Below, in pieces: positions 1 through 10,707 of a DNA stretch of 64,000 bases. A program made the position numbers and the translations under genes. The notes beneath the pieces are model-generated. The model ran no database searches. It saw only the letters and a program-made list of their open reading frames with translations, and was not told the DNA's origin. Source of the stretch: Ornithodoros turicata (lineage: Eukaryota; Arthropoda; Arachnida; Ixodida; Argasidae). The stretch's first letter is position 1. Each line of letters opens with the position of its first letter. The stretch lies in NCBI RefSeq assembly GCF_037126465.1, contig NC_088201.1:127224665-127288664 (forward strand), read 5' to 3'.

Positions 1-249
1 TGCCGGTAGACGTTCGCCGACATCGTTTGATCGACACACCGCATCCCTTAGAGTACGATACTGCAAGATACATAGACGCTCACCGTAAACGACTCATCGC
101 AGACGCAATAACATAAACTCACCTGTCTCTCGGACGAAACAACTCGTCGATCCTACTTGTTACACTTCTCGTTAGCAGTCAAGATGGAATGCAAACTGAA
201 GAAAAAGGAAAGAAAAATACACAATTCTTTCAAACGACTCCCTCGAAAA

Positions 250-372
250 ATATGGGGAATTGCCTCTGGATGAGAGCCGCCGACATTTCGAACAGAAATT
301 GTTCTTTTTCAGGAACAGTCTCTGTTCGAAATATCGTCGGCTTTCGCCCTCAGGCAATTTCCTTCATACTTC
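250..372. repeat. Imperfect hairpin / small foldback element
   Basis: Two arms of about 55 bp face each other. The left arm runs from the GGGGAATTGCCT segment through CATTTCGAACAGAA. The right arm runs from CTGTTCGAAATATCG to CAGGCAATTTCC. The loop is short (GTTCTTTTTCAGGAAC region). This is the form of a small MITE or foldback element. I found no target-site duplication, so the mobile class is not assigned. Confidence 0.6.
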
Positions 373-484
373 CTTACCGGCTCGCTGGATTTCTACCCGG
401 ATTTCTACCGGCTTACCTCGAAGAAAGCTTATGAGTGAGTGCTTAGCGGTCGTGTTAACCCATGTGGCACATGGTGGGATAATA

Positions 485-720
485 GAAGTCTAACCCAGGG
501 ATAAGTTGAGACTTTAGGGCTAGGTCTAAAAGTAGACGTCTAGTAGACATCTACGGGGTTAGATGCTTAGTGAATGTCTGCATCTAGATGTCTACTAGAC
601 CTCCACTGGATTATACGTTTAGTAGACACCTCAATTCGGAAGACTACTGGACCTCCACGGGGTTATACGTTTATTAGACATTGGACCTCTACAGTTTTAG
701 ATGTTATTTAGACATGTACT
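485..720 (+). repeat. Palindrome-word minisatellite, GTCTAGTAGAC type
   Basis: Variants of the word GTCTAGTAGACATCTAC and its reverse recur irregularly every 30-60 bp. The left edge (about 455-490) carries a block around GGTGGGATAATAGAAGTCTAA. A close match to that block, inverted, closes the related locus near 8.64-8.86 kb. No coding frame is present. Confidence 0.55.
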
Positions 721-2094
721 AAAAATGGCCCACAAGACATCCCCGACGCCTTCCTGGGTAAAAATCTCCCTTTCGAGTCGTATTGCAGCTCGTATGAATT
801 GTAGACCACACTTAAAGACTCTCTCTGTCGTGCCTTTTTTCCTTTTTTTGTGTGTGTAGGGGGTATATGTAGAGGTAAAATACGTGGAAAGGTTGCCAGG
901 TTGGTGAGAGCAACGAGGACCTGCTGATCCGCCTGTGACTGTTTCTCAACGATTGTTTCTCAACTGTTGTTCAACGATTCCTGACAACCTGTGGCTGTCA
1001 GAAATCGTTGCAGGGCGTCTGCTGCAAAGCGTTAGGATGGTGGATTGTTCCAGAGCCCTAGAAGAACTTTCAGGTACTTCCGTATGAGGGTACTATTTCG
1101 TATTTGGAATTAACGTTGAAATTGTTCTACTCTGTCTGGCTACTTCTGTCTCCTAGGTACTGCACTGATCCCACGGGTGATGGGGTTAGCAGACAAGCTC
1201 AACCAGAGCCGTGTATGAGCTCGCTTTTTGCAGCCCTCTCTTCCCCACCCCCCTCCCACGCATGGGATTCAAGAAAAACAGTTTCATGGAGCTCGAAGAT
1301 GCGACGCGTAATAATTGTAGAAGAAACATTAGCTTCTTTAAAGAAAGCGAGTGGATCAGGTAGCATTGCACAAGCATTGCATCTTTTCACAAAACGCGAA
1401 GTATCTGCAGCAGAAGTAGAGACGAAAGAGACCATGTGGAGCAATACGCAACATAATGAGCTTGTGAGCGGTCCTTGTGATCTCCCGCTTTTTGAATATA
1501 AACAGTGAGCACAAAGCACACATGAGAGACCGAAGGAAATCATCGTATCGCTCATATCAGAGTGTCGCACGTCCAAGTCACGTCTTCGCAATTCCACAGA
1601 AGAAATGGAGCTCATGGTGCCCACCAAGGAAACCACATAGCTACAGAGACCACCAGTTATTTGAAGAAGAAGGAGGTAGCTGAAAGAAGATAAAACGCAC
1701 ACATATTTGCTGCGTGTTACACGAGCACATCCACAGCTTTCGATGCACTAATAGCACGTGGAGGTGGTCAATGCAATAATAATGTAGCCGCACTGCAGAT
1801 GAAATTACAAACGTCGAGGATGCCTTTCAAATTAGCCACCCGCAACCAGCAAACTTTCCTCCTACAGTCCGAGCGAACTTCCAAGCTTCGACGCTTCGAC
1901 AGAACAGAAGAAAAACGGCGAATTCCTCACTCCTATCTGACTCTGTTCCTCTCTGGTTTACCCTCCCCTCCTCTCTTTCGACCTGCGCAGCGCCACGTCA
2001 CCAGGCTCCAACAGCTCCCCATAGAGCCCATAGCAAGGGCCCGAAACTCGCGAGTTCCCTTGCGGGATAAAGTGAGGCGCGCCATGCGTTTCAC
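721..2094. other. No recognised gene
   Basis: Short ORFs occur on both strands, the longest being 167 codons at 1199-1702 on the minus strand. None shows a domain, splice context or family resemblance that I recognise. Their overlap on opposite strands suggests chance. Confidence 0.5.
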
Positions 2095-2210
2095 GTCATC
2101 GGACGTCAGAAAACGTCATAAACTGAACGTCATGGAGACATCCGGTGGCTAGTGCTTGCTGATTGGTTCCCAAGAGGATGAGTTTGTTTTCTGAGTGATG
2201 ATTGGCCGTT
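2095..2210 (+). promoter_or_regulatory. Possible promoter-like block (ACGTCAT and inverted CCAAT)
   Basis: GGACGTCAG, ACGTCAT, GGTGGCTAGT and two ATTGG boxes lie just upstream of a GC-rich stretch and a possible first exon. A similar order of words recurs at 3385-3480. CRE-like and CCAAT words are common in animal promoters. The promoter role is inference. Confidence 0.25.
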
Positions 2211-2420
2211 TTCAAATTTGTTCGCGAGCGCTCAAACAGGCGACAGCGCGGCGGCTGTGCTGTGCCGGCTGGAACCGGCGTCCACTCAGTCGCCGGCGTC
2301 CGTCTTGGGTGGCTCGTGTTGTGTAGCGGTTGGGTTGCTCTATGAGTTCTGATATGCCCAGTTTAAAAACGCAAGCTGTATCATGTGAGTGTCCTCGAAG
2401 AGCCACAGCTGCCAGGGAAG

Positions 2421-2515
2421 ATGCCTGCGCAACATTTCTGCTCTGCTTCTTGGTGTAGAAACGATTGAGAGTCCGAAGGCCTCGTAACCGATACCAGGTC
2501 AACGAATGTCGACAG
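2421..2515 (+). pseudogene. Possible first exon, THAP-like start, stopped after 15 codons
   Basis: An ATG at 2421 opens MPAQHFCSASWCRND and then meets TGA at 2466. The Cys spacing resembles the start of THAP zinc fingers, which begin near the initiator Met with C-x(2-4)-C. The segment ends in a strong donor, GACAG|GTAAGT, at 2515/2516. The matching acceptor is TTGCAG at 3061. Either the reading is a dead THAP copy or the exon is non-coding. The THAP suggestion is weak. Confidence 0.25.
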
Positions 2516-3061
2516 GTAAGTTATTTGTTATTGTTTGTTGCCTTACAACACCGCATTCGCTTCGTGTATTGTGAATAAGTGGCTCAACAGTCACTGTAGA
2601 TCGGGACCGGAATACGCTGTGACCGAGACAGACAGCTTAGCTTTGCAGTTACGATGGTGAACTGTATTTCTTTTCGTGAAACAATATCGTCTTCATGTTA
2701 TGATTAAATAGCAGCTCACGTCGTACTGTCTAAAGGTATGACGCTACTGTTAGTCTGATTCTCGGTGATTTCGCTTGAAACTTTCGGCCGCCGTTGACTT
2801 AGTAGCTCCTCTTAGTGTTCTGTTCGTAGCTCCAAAGCCAAGTCTGTCATGCATTCGGCCTGAATCTATCATTGTGAAATAGCCCAATAAAAGATATTTT
2901 TTGTACTAACGTCGCTCATCACACCCCATGGCTGCGAGCTTCTCACAACCCTACCATAATCGTTCTTATTTTTCCCATACAATAGCGCCTTTGTTCTTTC
3001 TGTTTACATTGCAGCTTTCACATGCATAGCTGTATATCTGATACTAATTTTCATCTTGCAG

Positions 3062-3240
3062 CCACCGAGCTCCAGTCCCAAGTAGAAGTTCTTGCCAGAG
3101 GCAGTCCGACATCGTCTTCAAGCAAATTCCGGAGAAATATTGATGTCATGTTGTTTTCGTTACCGCAGACATGCTAAGTACGTGACACGTGTGCTTGCAT
3201 AATTGTATGTCGCACAATAAAATACTTAATGTGACAAAAA
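3062..3240 (+). other. Possible second (last) exon with poly(A) signal
   Basis: It follows the acceptor TTTCATCTTGCAG and holds an AATAAA at 3216-3221. The intron to the donor at 2516 would be 546 bp. A second AATAAA-like hexamer at about 2884 inside that intron could give an alternative end. No long ORF spans the junction, so a short or non-coding transcript is the simplest reading. Confidence 0.25.
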
Positions 3241-5309
3241 CAGCCAGGGCTCTGTCGTTTTCCTGTAACTCCCACTGCATTGGGACAAACGCGAACCGAA
3301 AAACAGTGAAAGGAAGAAAAATGAAACAGCAAAAGAAAACGGAAGCAGAGCAGAGAGGAGGAAAGTAGTGAGAGGAGAAACGGACGACACGTCATTTACG
3401 TCATTGGCGACAAAATAAAAAAAATAGGTGGCTAGTCCTCAGTCATTGGTCCAGCTCCAGAGGTCACGTGAGTTTTCCGCTACAATAGATTTATACTACA
3501 GCCTCGCGCCCATGCCCATAGTTTGAGATAATTAACACAACACTGGGCACACGACCAAAGAAATTGCGAAGTGGTGGATATTATGCACAACCAGTCGGCC
3601 AATCAGGAGCCCCATTGTCTGGCTGGCTTTTCGGCAGGTTTTGGCCACCATCGACTTCTACTGGATTTCAGGCCTGCCTCCGTTATTCGGTATTCAAAAT
3701 AACTAAATCGATTTTTGGGTAAAATAAAGATTTATTTGATACAAAGCACTGATTCAAAGATCTGATCCATGGGTGCACTCTGCGTACAAAGCCCACTGCG
3801 TTGCTGACACACTGGGACAAAGTTCGAACATGAAGCAGAACGAACACACCGTTCAACTCCTAATACCGAGCCAGTCTCATAAATGCGTACCATTTCATGA
3901 TGAGCACCTTCTTTCTCTGCCTGCGGTGCATCCATTATAGCGAAGCGAAAAGCGCTTGTGTGGCACGTAATCCTGCCTTTGATGACAGTCCTCGAAATCC
4001 AACGGCGCTCTGACTTGTTCGTCACGCTCCAACTCATGAAGCATTCCGGTACCGCAGTCGATAGATTGTTCGTGGGATAATAGTTGTGTCCATGCAGCAA
4101 CAGCACAACACGCGTAGACACACTATGACGCAGGAATAAACCCGCGAACATATTTCTGCAAACTGTTCTGTCGATTGACACCACCGAACACAGGAGGACG
4201 ACACACCGACCGTGCTATGCTATTTTAAAACTATGCTGAAACGGCCGAGACGCTGCACGCACATGCGCCCGTACAAATGAGATTTCAAAACATTCTCGTC
4301 CAATCGGAGCGCGCGCACAGTCCAGGCCAATGGGCTTGCAACATGGTGTATGGGCGCAGTGGTACATACTCTACAGCCGCGACCGCGGGTACCTGAGGAG
4401 GACTGACATGACTTCTGAACCACGTGACCCTCTCCGTTTGAATTTGCAAGTCGGTACATGCGGTTATCGCGCTGAGAGCCACCTCGTCCGCGTTGAGAAA
4501 GTTCGCGTGATTTCAAATGTTTGTGAGCAATTCTTTCATGGTGCAGGTGCTGTTGTAACTTCATACTGGAGCCCTTACTTCTAGCTATTGTTCTTGCAAT
4601 CTGTGCAACCATGTACTGCATGTACGTGAAAGCGTTTCAGGCCAGTCGCCGGCGGTTTAATCTGTTTAATCTGTCGGTTGCGGAATGTCGAAGTTTGCGG
4701 TTGTGTTGGATGCTAGTTCCGAATCTGAAGCTATTCCCGGGTTCATTTACAGGATTGCAGCCATTTTTCAGGTATGTAGATGATGTATCGGATATGCTTT
4801 TAGGAATGACAGGCATTCCCGTACTTTTTTCTGCTTTTACCTCGTCTTACCGGCATTGTGAGCGCTGATACGGAGATCGCAAGATGGAATGCGGTGTGAC
4901 TCTTACTAACCGCTCTCTGTGCAAATGGTATGTCACATATTTTCATGACTTCTTCGCACTGACATGCAGTTCTAGCAATGTATTTTGAAATTTTCTTTCT
5001 TGCAGGTTAAGTCCGTACGAAGCGGCAGGCAATGGATGGAGTCGTCGCGAGCTGGTAATGAATCTCCTTCTCCCCGACGTTAAATCAAAAAGGCAAAGTG
5101 GGCGGGAAATCACGACCCCCGAAGTCTACGAAAAGAGAGAAGAACACCATCGCCGAGGAGATGACAGCTTGAAGTAAAATGTTTAGTCGTCGTCATTCGT
5201 TGGTCGGACATTGCGGATACTTACCCCACGAGTTTAAGCTTTGTTGATTACGGCGTGTGTGTTGATGGTCAACGGTATACGCGTTCAAAGACATGTAAGT
5301 GCTGAATCA
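3241..5309. other. No recognised gene; promoter-like words at 3385-3480
   Basis: Segment 3385-3480 repeats the ACGTCAT ... GGTGGCTAGT ... CATTGGT order seen at 2095-2210. There is a good acceptor-like tract (TTTCTTTCTTGCAG) near 5005, but I cannot pair it with coding sequence. ORFs here are short and unrecognised. Confidence 0.4.
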
Positions 5310-5432
5310 AGTTTTTGTATCCCCCTGTCCCCCACTCCTTCCTGCTGTCCTCTCTCCGTCTGTCCACATCTGTACGCCGCTCATAGCCACAGTTGCTTCG
5401 CGGCGCTAACACGCAATCAAAAAAAAAGTTTT
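5310..5432 (+). mobile_element. SINE 3' fragment (Ruka-like, tick type)
   Basis: The stretch with CCCCCACTCCTTCCTGCTGT, then CATAGCCACAGTTGCTTCGC, then GGCGCTAACACG and an A-rich tail matches the body of the SINE at 33465-33690, which keeps its tRNA-like head. This copy lacks the head, so it is 5' truncated. Ruka elements are known tRNA-related SINEs of ticks. Assignment to that family is from memory. Confidence 0.65.
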
Positions 5433-6605
5433 TGTTGTAATTGGTTACTGTTTTGTGTGGTTTCTTGTAAGCGATCCTCATTTCGATGATGAATGCTCAC
5501 GCTTCTGAAAGCTATGTAAATAACAGTTGTGTGATTTGAGGCTGCTTTGATACTGTTACTAATTTGAGGACAGCGCCAGAGGCGCACTGCAAACGAACGA
5601 ATTTTAATCTTGCTGCGCCAAAGTCACAACTCATTCACGTAGCAAATTGCAGACTGGTGCATCAAGGTCATTTTACGCCGAATGGTCCAAAGGTCCTACG
5701 CCCCCAGTTCTTTATAAAGAAAACAAATGGTGCGTCTTTGCAATTGCGGTTGACGGAACAACGAGAGCGCTTCACAGCTCCACCCTATAGTGGCTACTTA
5801 TAACGTAGAGGGTTTGCAATACAGTGGCAGTACTATTTCGAATGCCCAAGACTAATGTGTCCGTCCCTTTCCGTGGTCGCGCTGCGGGCAGTCTCCCGAA
5901 TTTTGAGTTTGTCAGGTTGGAAGGTATGCGAACATGACGTTCGGATCATTTAGCGAATGAATGACCCATAAGGATTGCCTGGTGTCGTTTTTTCGTAGAG
6001 ATAATTTCCATTAATCACATTTGTCAGCTGAACATAACAATGTTCAACTGACAAATATTGGACTGTGGTGTTATGAGTGGTGTTACTATCTAGTTCATTC
6101 CTTTCTGTATGTCACTTGGAAAGCATTATGCATGCAGGCATTCTACCAAAGGGTAGTACATTCGACAGGATTTTTGGGCGCTGAGTATCTATTGGAATTT
6201 GTTCGTAAATTATTGTAATTTGATATTTTGCGTTTGAGGGGTTACAGAGTCAGCCTCATCAAAAGTAACGGGAGTTTAATATTCCAATATTATTTTCAGA
6301 AGTTCAACAGTATGTGTTGTGATATTATTGGCATTACTATCTAGTCATTGTCTAGCCATTGATAAGCGCTTGTGCCATTATTGGCTAGTCGCATTGCTGC
6401 GCGATCGTAAAGTGCATACGCTGGTCACTTTTGCGGTTTTTTAATAGCTTTACTTCAAATAAAGTTTTGTCAAAATGTGCTTCATATGTGAGTTACTGCA
6501 TGCCACTTTCGCACACGCACATTCCTGAAACATTACACACATACAGGGAAGCTTTTAGGTGTGGTCTAAGTAAAGGCCAATGATGGTATAATCCTAGACA
6601 TTATG
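5433..6605. other. No recognised gene; small hairpin at 6019-6056
   Basis: An inverted repeat pairs TTTGTCAGCTGAACAT with ATGTTCAACTGACAAA around a short loop at 6019-6056. Nothing else is recognised here. Confidence 0.45.
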
Positions 6606-7052
6606 GCTAATTAAGGGCCAGTGCATAATGATAGACGGAACGCAGCCAGGGACACGGACGAGGAAGTGCACAAACCAACTGCTCACTCTCAACTAACAGA
6701 AGTTTATTGGCAACACACGTTTGAATACAAAACAAGACACAAGGAATGTAACAACAAAACCTTATCACAATAGCAAAACAGAAAACTAACTGCTCAACAC
6801 ATGATGGTTGCGATCCGTGCACGTTCCAAGATATTCCATTTCGGCTGATAAAAGTAACAAAGATGTGAACATGTTTTCTGTAGGCGTTGAAGACCTCTTT
6901 TATTTCATTCCACAAAATGCTCTGATTTCATCTGTACAAGGTGCCATTAAGCGTCCTAACCCTGTCCGGTTTCAAAATAATGCCGGCATCCCTGTGACAG
7001 CGTTCATTGATCTACTACGGACTTACCTGTCTTCCACTATCATCAAGGAGGA

Positions 7053-7238
7053 ACAACAACAACAACTTTATTTCGGCCTTGGAGAGTGGGGAGTTTCATC
7101 GCAACAGGCGATACTCTACCCCAGTGCTTGGTGGAATGGGGGAATAAAATAACGAGCCCCTTTACAATAACGATCGAAGTCCGATGGTGTCCAGAAATGT
7201 CAGAAGAGCTTTGAGCGCAGAGCGTTGCTGGGCTGGAT
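7053..7238 (-). mobile_element. Short retroelement insertion in the Penelope RT, with 11-bp duplication
   Basis: The insert begins on the plus strand with a (CAA)n tract and ACTTTATTTCGG. On the minus strand it therefore ends ...AATAAAGT(TGT)n, the tail form of a non-LTR retroposon or SINE. It is flanked by the direct repeat ATCAAGGAGGA at 7042-7052 and 7239-7249. Removing the insert with one repeat copy puts STIIKE in frame with the following DDKLLVQKGG segment of the RT. Confidence 0.75.
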
Positions 7239-7764
7239 ATCAAGGAGGATGACAAACTGCTGGTGCAAAAAGGTGGCACCCCAATTGGCCCCAGAGTTAT
7301 CCCATTGTTTGCCAAATTTTCTTGGCTGATTTTGACAGGTTGTATGGTTAGTGGTGCACTTGAGGGCAGGTGCAGATACCGCATTTTTAGGTATCTCGAT
7401 GCTTTTTTGATTTCGTACTGGCAGAATGATTGTTGTTCACCGCAAATCTATGAGAATGATTTCTTAGGTGTCTTTAGGTTGCATTCAAGGGCGTGAAGTT
7501 TACATTTGAAATGCCAAGTGCAGCCTGCCTACAGTTCCTTGACCTACGCTTAACGATATTTACCTATCATGTATGCTGGACATACTGTCCCAGGTCTAAA
7601 AAGGCAGTTCTGCCCTTCGACTCGTGCCACTCAAAAGTTGTAAAAAGGGCCATCGCGTCAGCGTCCCTTGGGGCTGCTTTGGACAGGTCATGCAAACACC
7701 ATGTAGATGTTGCATGACCTGTAGATGGACCATGTATAGATGTTGATGCAGTTTTGCAGCACAA

Positions 7765-8415
7765 GTGATGAAGCTATGCGAAGGGTGTTACCCAGTAGGA
7801 ATGTTGTATGATATTTCTGAAACACTCTTGGCTAAGGTAAAAGGTGTGGCCGAGAAGAAGCACGATGGGGTACAAGGTCCACTGGTGTCCATACCGTATG
7901 TACACACTATGTCACACAACTTGAAAAAAGTGGGAGAGAGAGAGTGCGTACCTGTGGTCCTCTCAGCGCCAATTAAGTTAATAACTCTTTATTGTGAGGC
8001 GAATGGTTCTCCTACAAAAAGGGACTGCGAGATTTCGCGCAAGAATGCCTCGGTTGAATGCCGGCAGAATGTGGTATATCGCATTCCGTTAACATGCGGA
8101 AGGGTTTACATAGGCCAGACTGGGCGCTGCATTAGCACTAGACTGAACGAACATAGGGCGTTGGTGTGGAGCACCACTCCATCAGGACACCTGGCTCTTC
8201 ACTGCAATACCTGTGGGTGCTACCCGCTAATCAATAATACCACAACAGAGGGTGGGTTCAAAGCGCGCGTTGCTCGGGAAGTTCTGGAGACCTTCTTAAT
8301 CGCAACCTCAGAGGAAGATCACTGTGCTAGCACACCGTCTTTGTCACTCTTATCAGCCGAAATGGAATATCTTGGAACGTCCCCGGATAGCAACCATCAT
8401 GTGTTGAGCAGCTAG
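7765..8415 (+). pseudogene. Penelope-like C-terminus with GIY-YIG endonuclease domain
   Basis: The 216-codon frame is open to its natural stop, but it is only the 3' part of the element's polyprotein. Around residues 105-130 it reads VVYRIPLTCGRVYIGQTGR, with the Y/YIG pair, the following Arg and an RLNEH segment, typical of GIY-YIG nucleases. An HC-x2-CGC cluster follows, as in Penelope-like elements. The upstream RT lies in other frames, so no functional protein is expected. In the family, this domain cuts the target DNA. Confidence 0.8.
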
Positions 8416-8639
8416 TTTTCTGTTTTGCTATTGTGATAAGGTTTTGCTGCCACATTCCTTGTCTTGTCTTGTATTTAAACCTGTGTTGCAAATAAACTTT
8501 TGTTAGTTGAGAATCGGCAGTTCGTTTATGCACTTCCTCGACCGCGTCCCTGGCTGCGTTCTGTCTATCATTATGTACTGTTACCAACTATCCCGCATTT
8601 CAACGCTCGTTTAAGGGCTAGGACAGGGCTAGGAGCCGC

Positions 8640-8860
8640 CTCAGTGTGGTATATAAAAGGTCAAAGGTTGGGCTAGGGGTAGACGTTGGATGTCTAAGTT
8701 CCGACGTCTAGGTGGCGTAACCTTAGCTATTCTAGAGGAAGGCTAGAGGAACCCCTCTAGACATTAAGGCTATTGAGAGACATCTACTAGACCTACCAGT
8801 CATCCAAATTTAGGACGTCGATTAGACATTTATTATCCCACCTTTGGTTACATGGGAAGC
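8640..8860 (-). repeat. Palindrome-word minisatellite, second GTCTA-type locus
   Basis: Words such as ACGTCTAGG, GACATCTACTAGACC and GACGTCGATTAGACA recur. The right edge, read on the minus strand, gives CCATGTAACCAAAGGTGGGATAATA, a close match to the left edge of the 485-720 locus. The two loci are therefore copies of one family in opposite orientation. Confidence 0.5.
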
Positions 8861-9181
8861 CTTACCGTATCCAGACGCATCTCTTGCGTGTGGGTGGGCC
8901 TACTACCAAATGCATTCAGTCCGAAGAGCCTTCCTCTAAGTATAAATTATTTGCACACCGAGTTTCACATATTCTATCCGCGACGTCTCTGCCACAGTTA
9001 AAACTTCCAACCACAACTGCTGCGAACGGCGAACGCCAAAGTGAAAGAGGAAAGCGTGTAAAGGTACAAGGGTTCGGCAGAAGGAAATTTGTCTGCAGAT
9101 AAAATGCGTGTGTTGGTTGAGGACGAATGAGTGACAGAGTGCATATATTTTGCGTCATCATGGAGGTGCACATTTCAGCCT
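8861..9181. other. Left flank of the BEL remnant, not clearly coding
   Basis: The last codons before 9182 (reading ISAF) join in frame with the BEL integrase codons after 10258 when the intervening element is removed. Further left I cannot recognise integrase sequence, so the 5' part of the BEL copy is deleted or too decayed. Confidence 0.35.
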
Positions 9182-9185
9182 TTAA

Positions 9186-10254
9186 AGGGACCGTGAAATG
9201 ATTTTCGGAGATTCCGAGTACTCTGCAGGAAACCGTTCTCATGATCCCTCACTATCGTACACACATCGACGTTTAACCGTGTGGCAGCCCGTGGACGACG
9301 ATGACGACGTGCCTCTGCTGCCACGCGCTACGGCGCTGGCACGACAGCTCTACCGGCACCGTCCTAGTGTGAGGCCACGTCCACCTGCCCGCTGGGACAT
9401 TCCATCATTGCCGGTCAGGACTCATGTAGAGGAACACCATCGTCCTCTATATTTGGTGACCCGAACAACGAACACCATGCCTCTGCGTGCATGCAACGAC
9501 GTGCCTCTGCTGCCACAACCGTATTCAGTACAACGGGGCGCAGTTATCACACCAAAATAGCAGGGCATGACCGCTTGATATATGTATTCGAAGCTGGCTT
9601 ACGTCATCGCCATCCAATTCTCTAAGCCAACTGTGAATGACGAGGAGGACACACCCCGCAGGACCGTGTGGGTGCATGGTTTCGGTTTGAACAACAACGA
9701 CGTCGTATATCTGCCGTCGAGATCACTTGAAATATGGCGAAAGGCAAATTGTCAGCAATGGAGGAAGAGATTATACGACATACACAGCGTCTATGGATGG
9801 TTCGGTACTTAGCAGCTCGTAAGATGTCACCGACGGAGGTATGTTCTGATGACGAAAACTTTCAAAGAGGAAAACGTGCTCCGGCAACCATGCTGGCAGT
9901 CAACGGCTATATTACATTTCTCGTACTATTCTGTGTCAACGGTTAGATATAATCTTGTCTCCAGGTCAAATTAAAACATATTTCATGGCGAAGTATGCAA
10001 GCTTGTTTGCAAATTCTGCAGTTTGCTCGCAAAAGCCCGTCTACCAATCGGCAACATGTTCGGTGCATGATGTCACGGCCAGTTCACCTCGGAGGCTGAC
10101 CGTGGCAGCCGCCGTTCACGCCTGTGGTTAATATAGAATATATTCGCGATTTGAACCACTTTCAACTGCATAGTTCACAGTGTGAATGTTTTAGCACAGG
10201 GGAACAAAAATTAAAAATGATCGTGGTCTTGTCAAATGTCCTTCCATGGTCCCT
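9186..10254. mobile_element. TTAA-flanked DNA element (1.07 kb) inside BEL integrase
   Basis: Ends are AGGGACCGTGAAATGA and the inverted TCCATGGTCCCT. TTAA stands directly outside both ends (9182-9185 and 10255-10258). A TTAA duplication is typical of piggyBac-type insertion. The related element at 11590-12205 has the same ends. No transposase is visible. Its interior near 9360-9490 contains an LTR-end-like stretch followed by TTTGGTGACCCG, similar to the sequence at 12940-12980, so it may itself be composite. Confidence 0.75.
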
Positions 10255-10258
10255 TTAA

Positions 10259-10707
10259 CCGAGCTTCTCGGGATCTCCAAAAGATGGGAGAGGCCATAAA
10301 AGCCCCGGAAATTCAAGACTTCTACGCAACAGAAAACATCAAGTGGAAGTACATACTGGAAAGGCAACCATGGTGGGGAGGATTTTGGGAGCGCATGGTA
10401 CGCTCTGTAAATGAATGTCTCCGAAAAGTCCTGAGAAGAGCATTTCTCTCCATCGAGGAAATGACGACAATTCTACACGAAGTCGAAGCGATCGTAAATT
10501 CACGCCCACTGACCTTCATCACTTCCTACACCAATGAACCGGAACCTTTAACCCCTGGCCATTTCTTAATCGAAAGACGACTCGCAGGAGTACCTGAAGC
10601 GAGCGTACCTCACGTGTCAACATTCGGCAGACAGGAATTCACACGGAGATGAACACACCGCATACAGACACTGGATCATTTCTGGAAACGGTGGCAGGGA
10701 GAATATA
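10259..10707 (+). pseudogene. BEL/Pao retrotransposon integrase, C-terminal part
   Basis: The frame reads NRASRDLQKMGEAIK, then WWGGFWERMVRSV, INSRPL-like IVNSRPLTF, EPEPLTPGHFLI and RRLAGVPE. This order is standard for the end of BEL/Pao integrase. An in-frame TGA at 10650 stands where Trp is expected. The frame is then broken by the element at 10708-12349. The remaining domain resumes at 12353. In life the enzyme inserts the cDNA copy of the element; this copy is dead. Confidence 0.85.

Larger units (their letters stand above)
6606..8590 (+). mobile_element. Decayed Penelope-like element with inverted 5' copy of its own 3' end
   Basis: From about 6872 the plus strand reads RT fragments (SVGVEDLFYFIPQ; QKGGTPIGPRV; a degraded RYLDAFLI in place of the usual Y-x-D-D box; LPFDSCHSKVVKRAIA) and then a GIY-YIG domain. 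These are hallmarks of Penelope-like elements. The first 250 bp (6618-6870) are a near-identical reverse complement of the 3' end (8327-8580). Inverted or partial-tandem terminal copies are known in this class. The RT N-terminus is missing, and frameshifts and an internal insertion are present, so the element is dead. Confidence 0.85.

Noticed and set aside
1199..1702. 167-codon minus-strand ORF
   Set aside because: No recognisable domain, overlapped by open plus-strand frames, no splice or poly(A) context.
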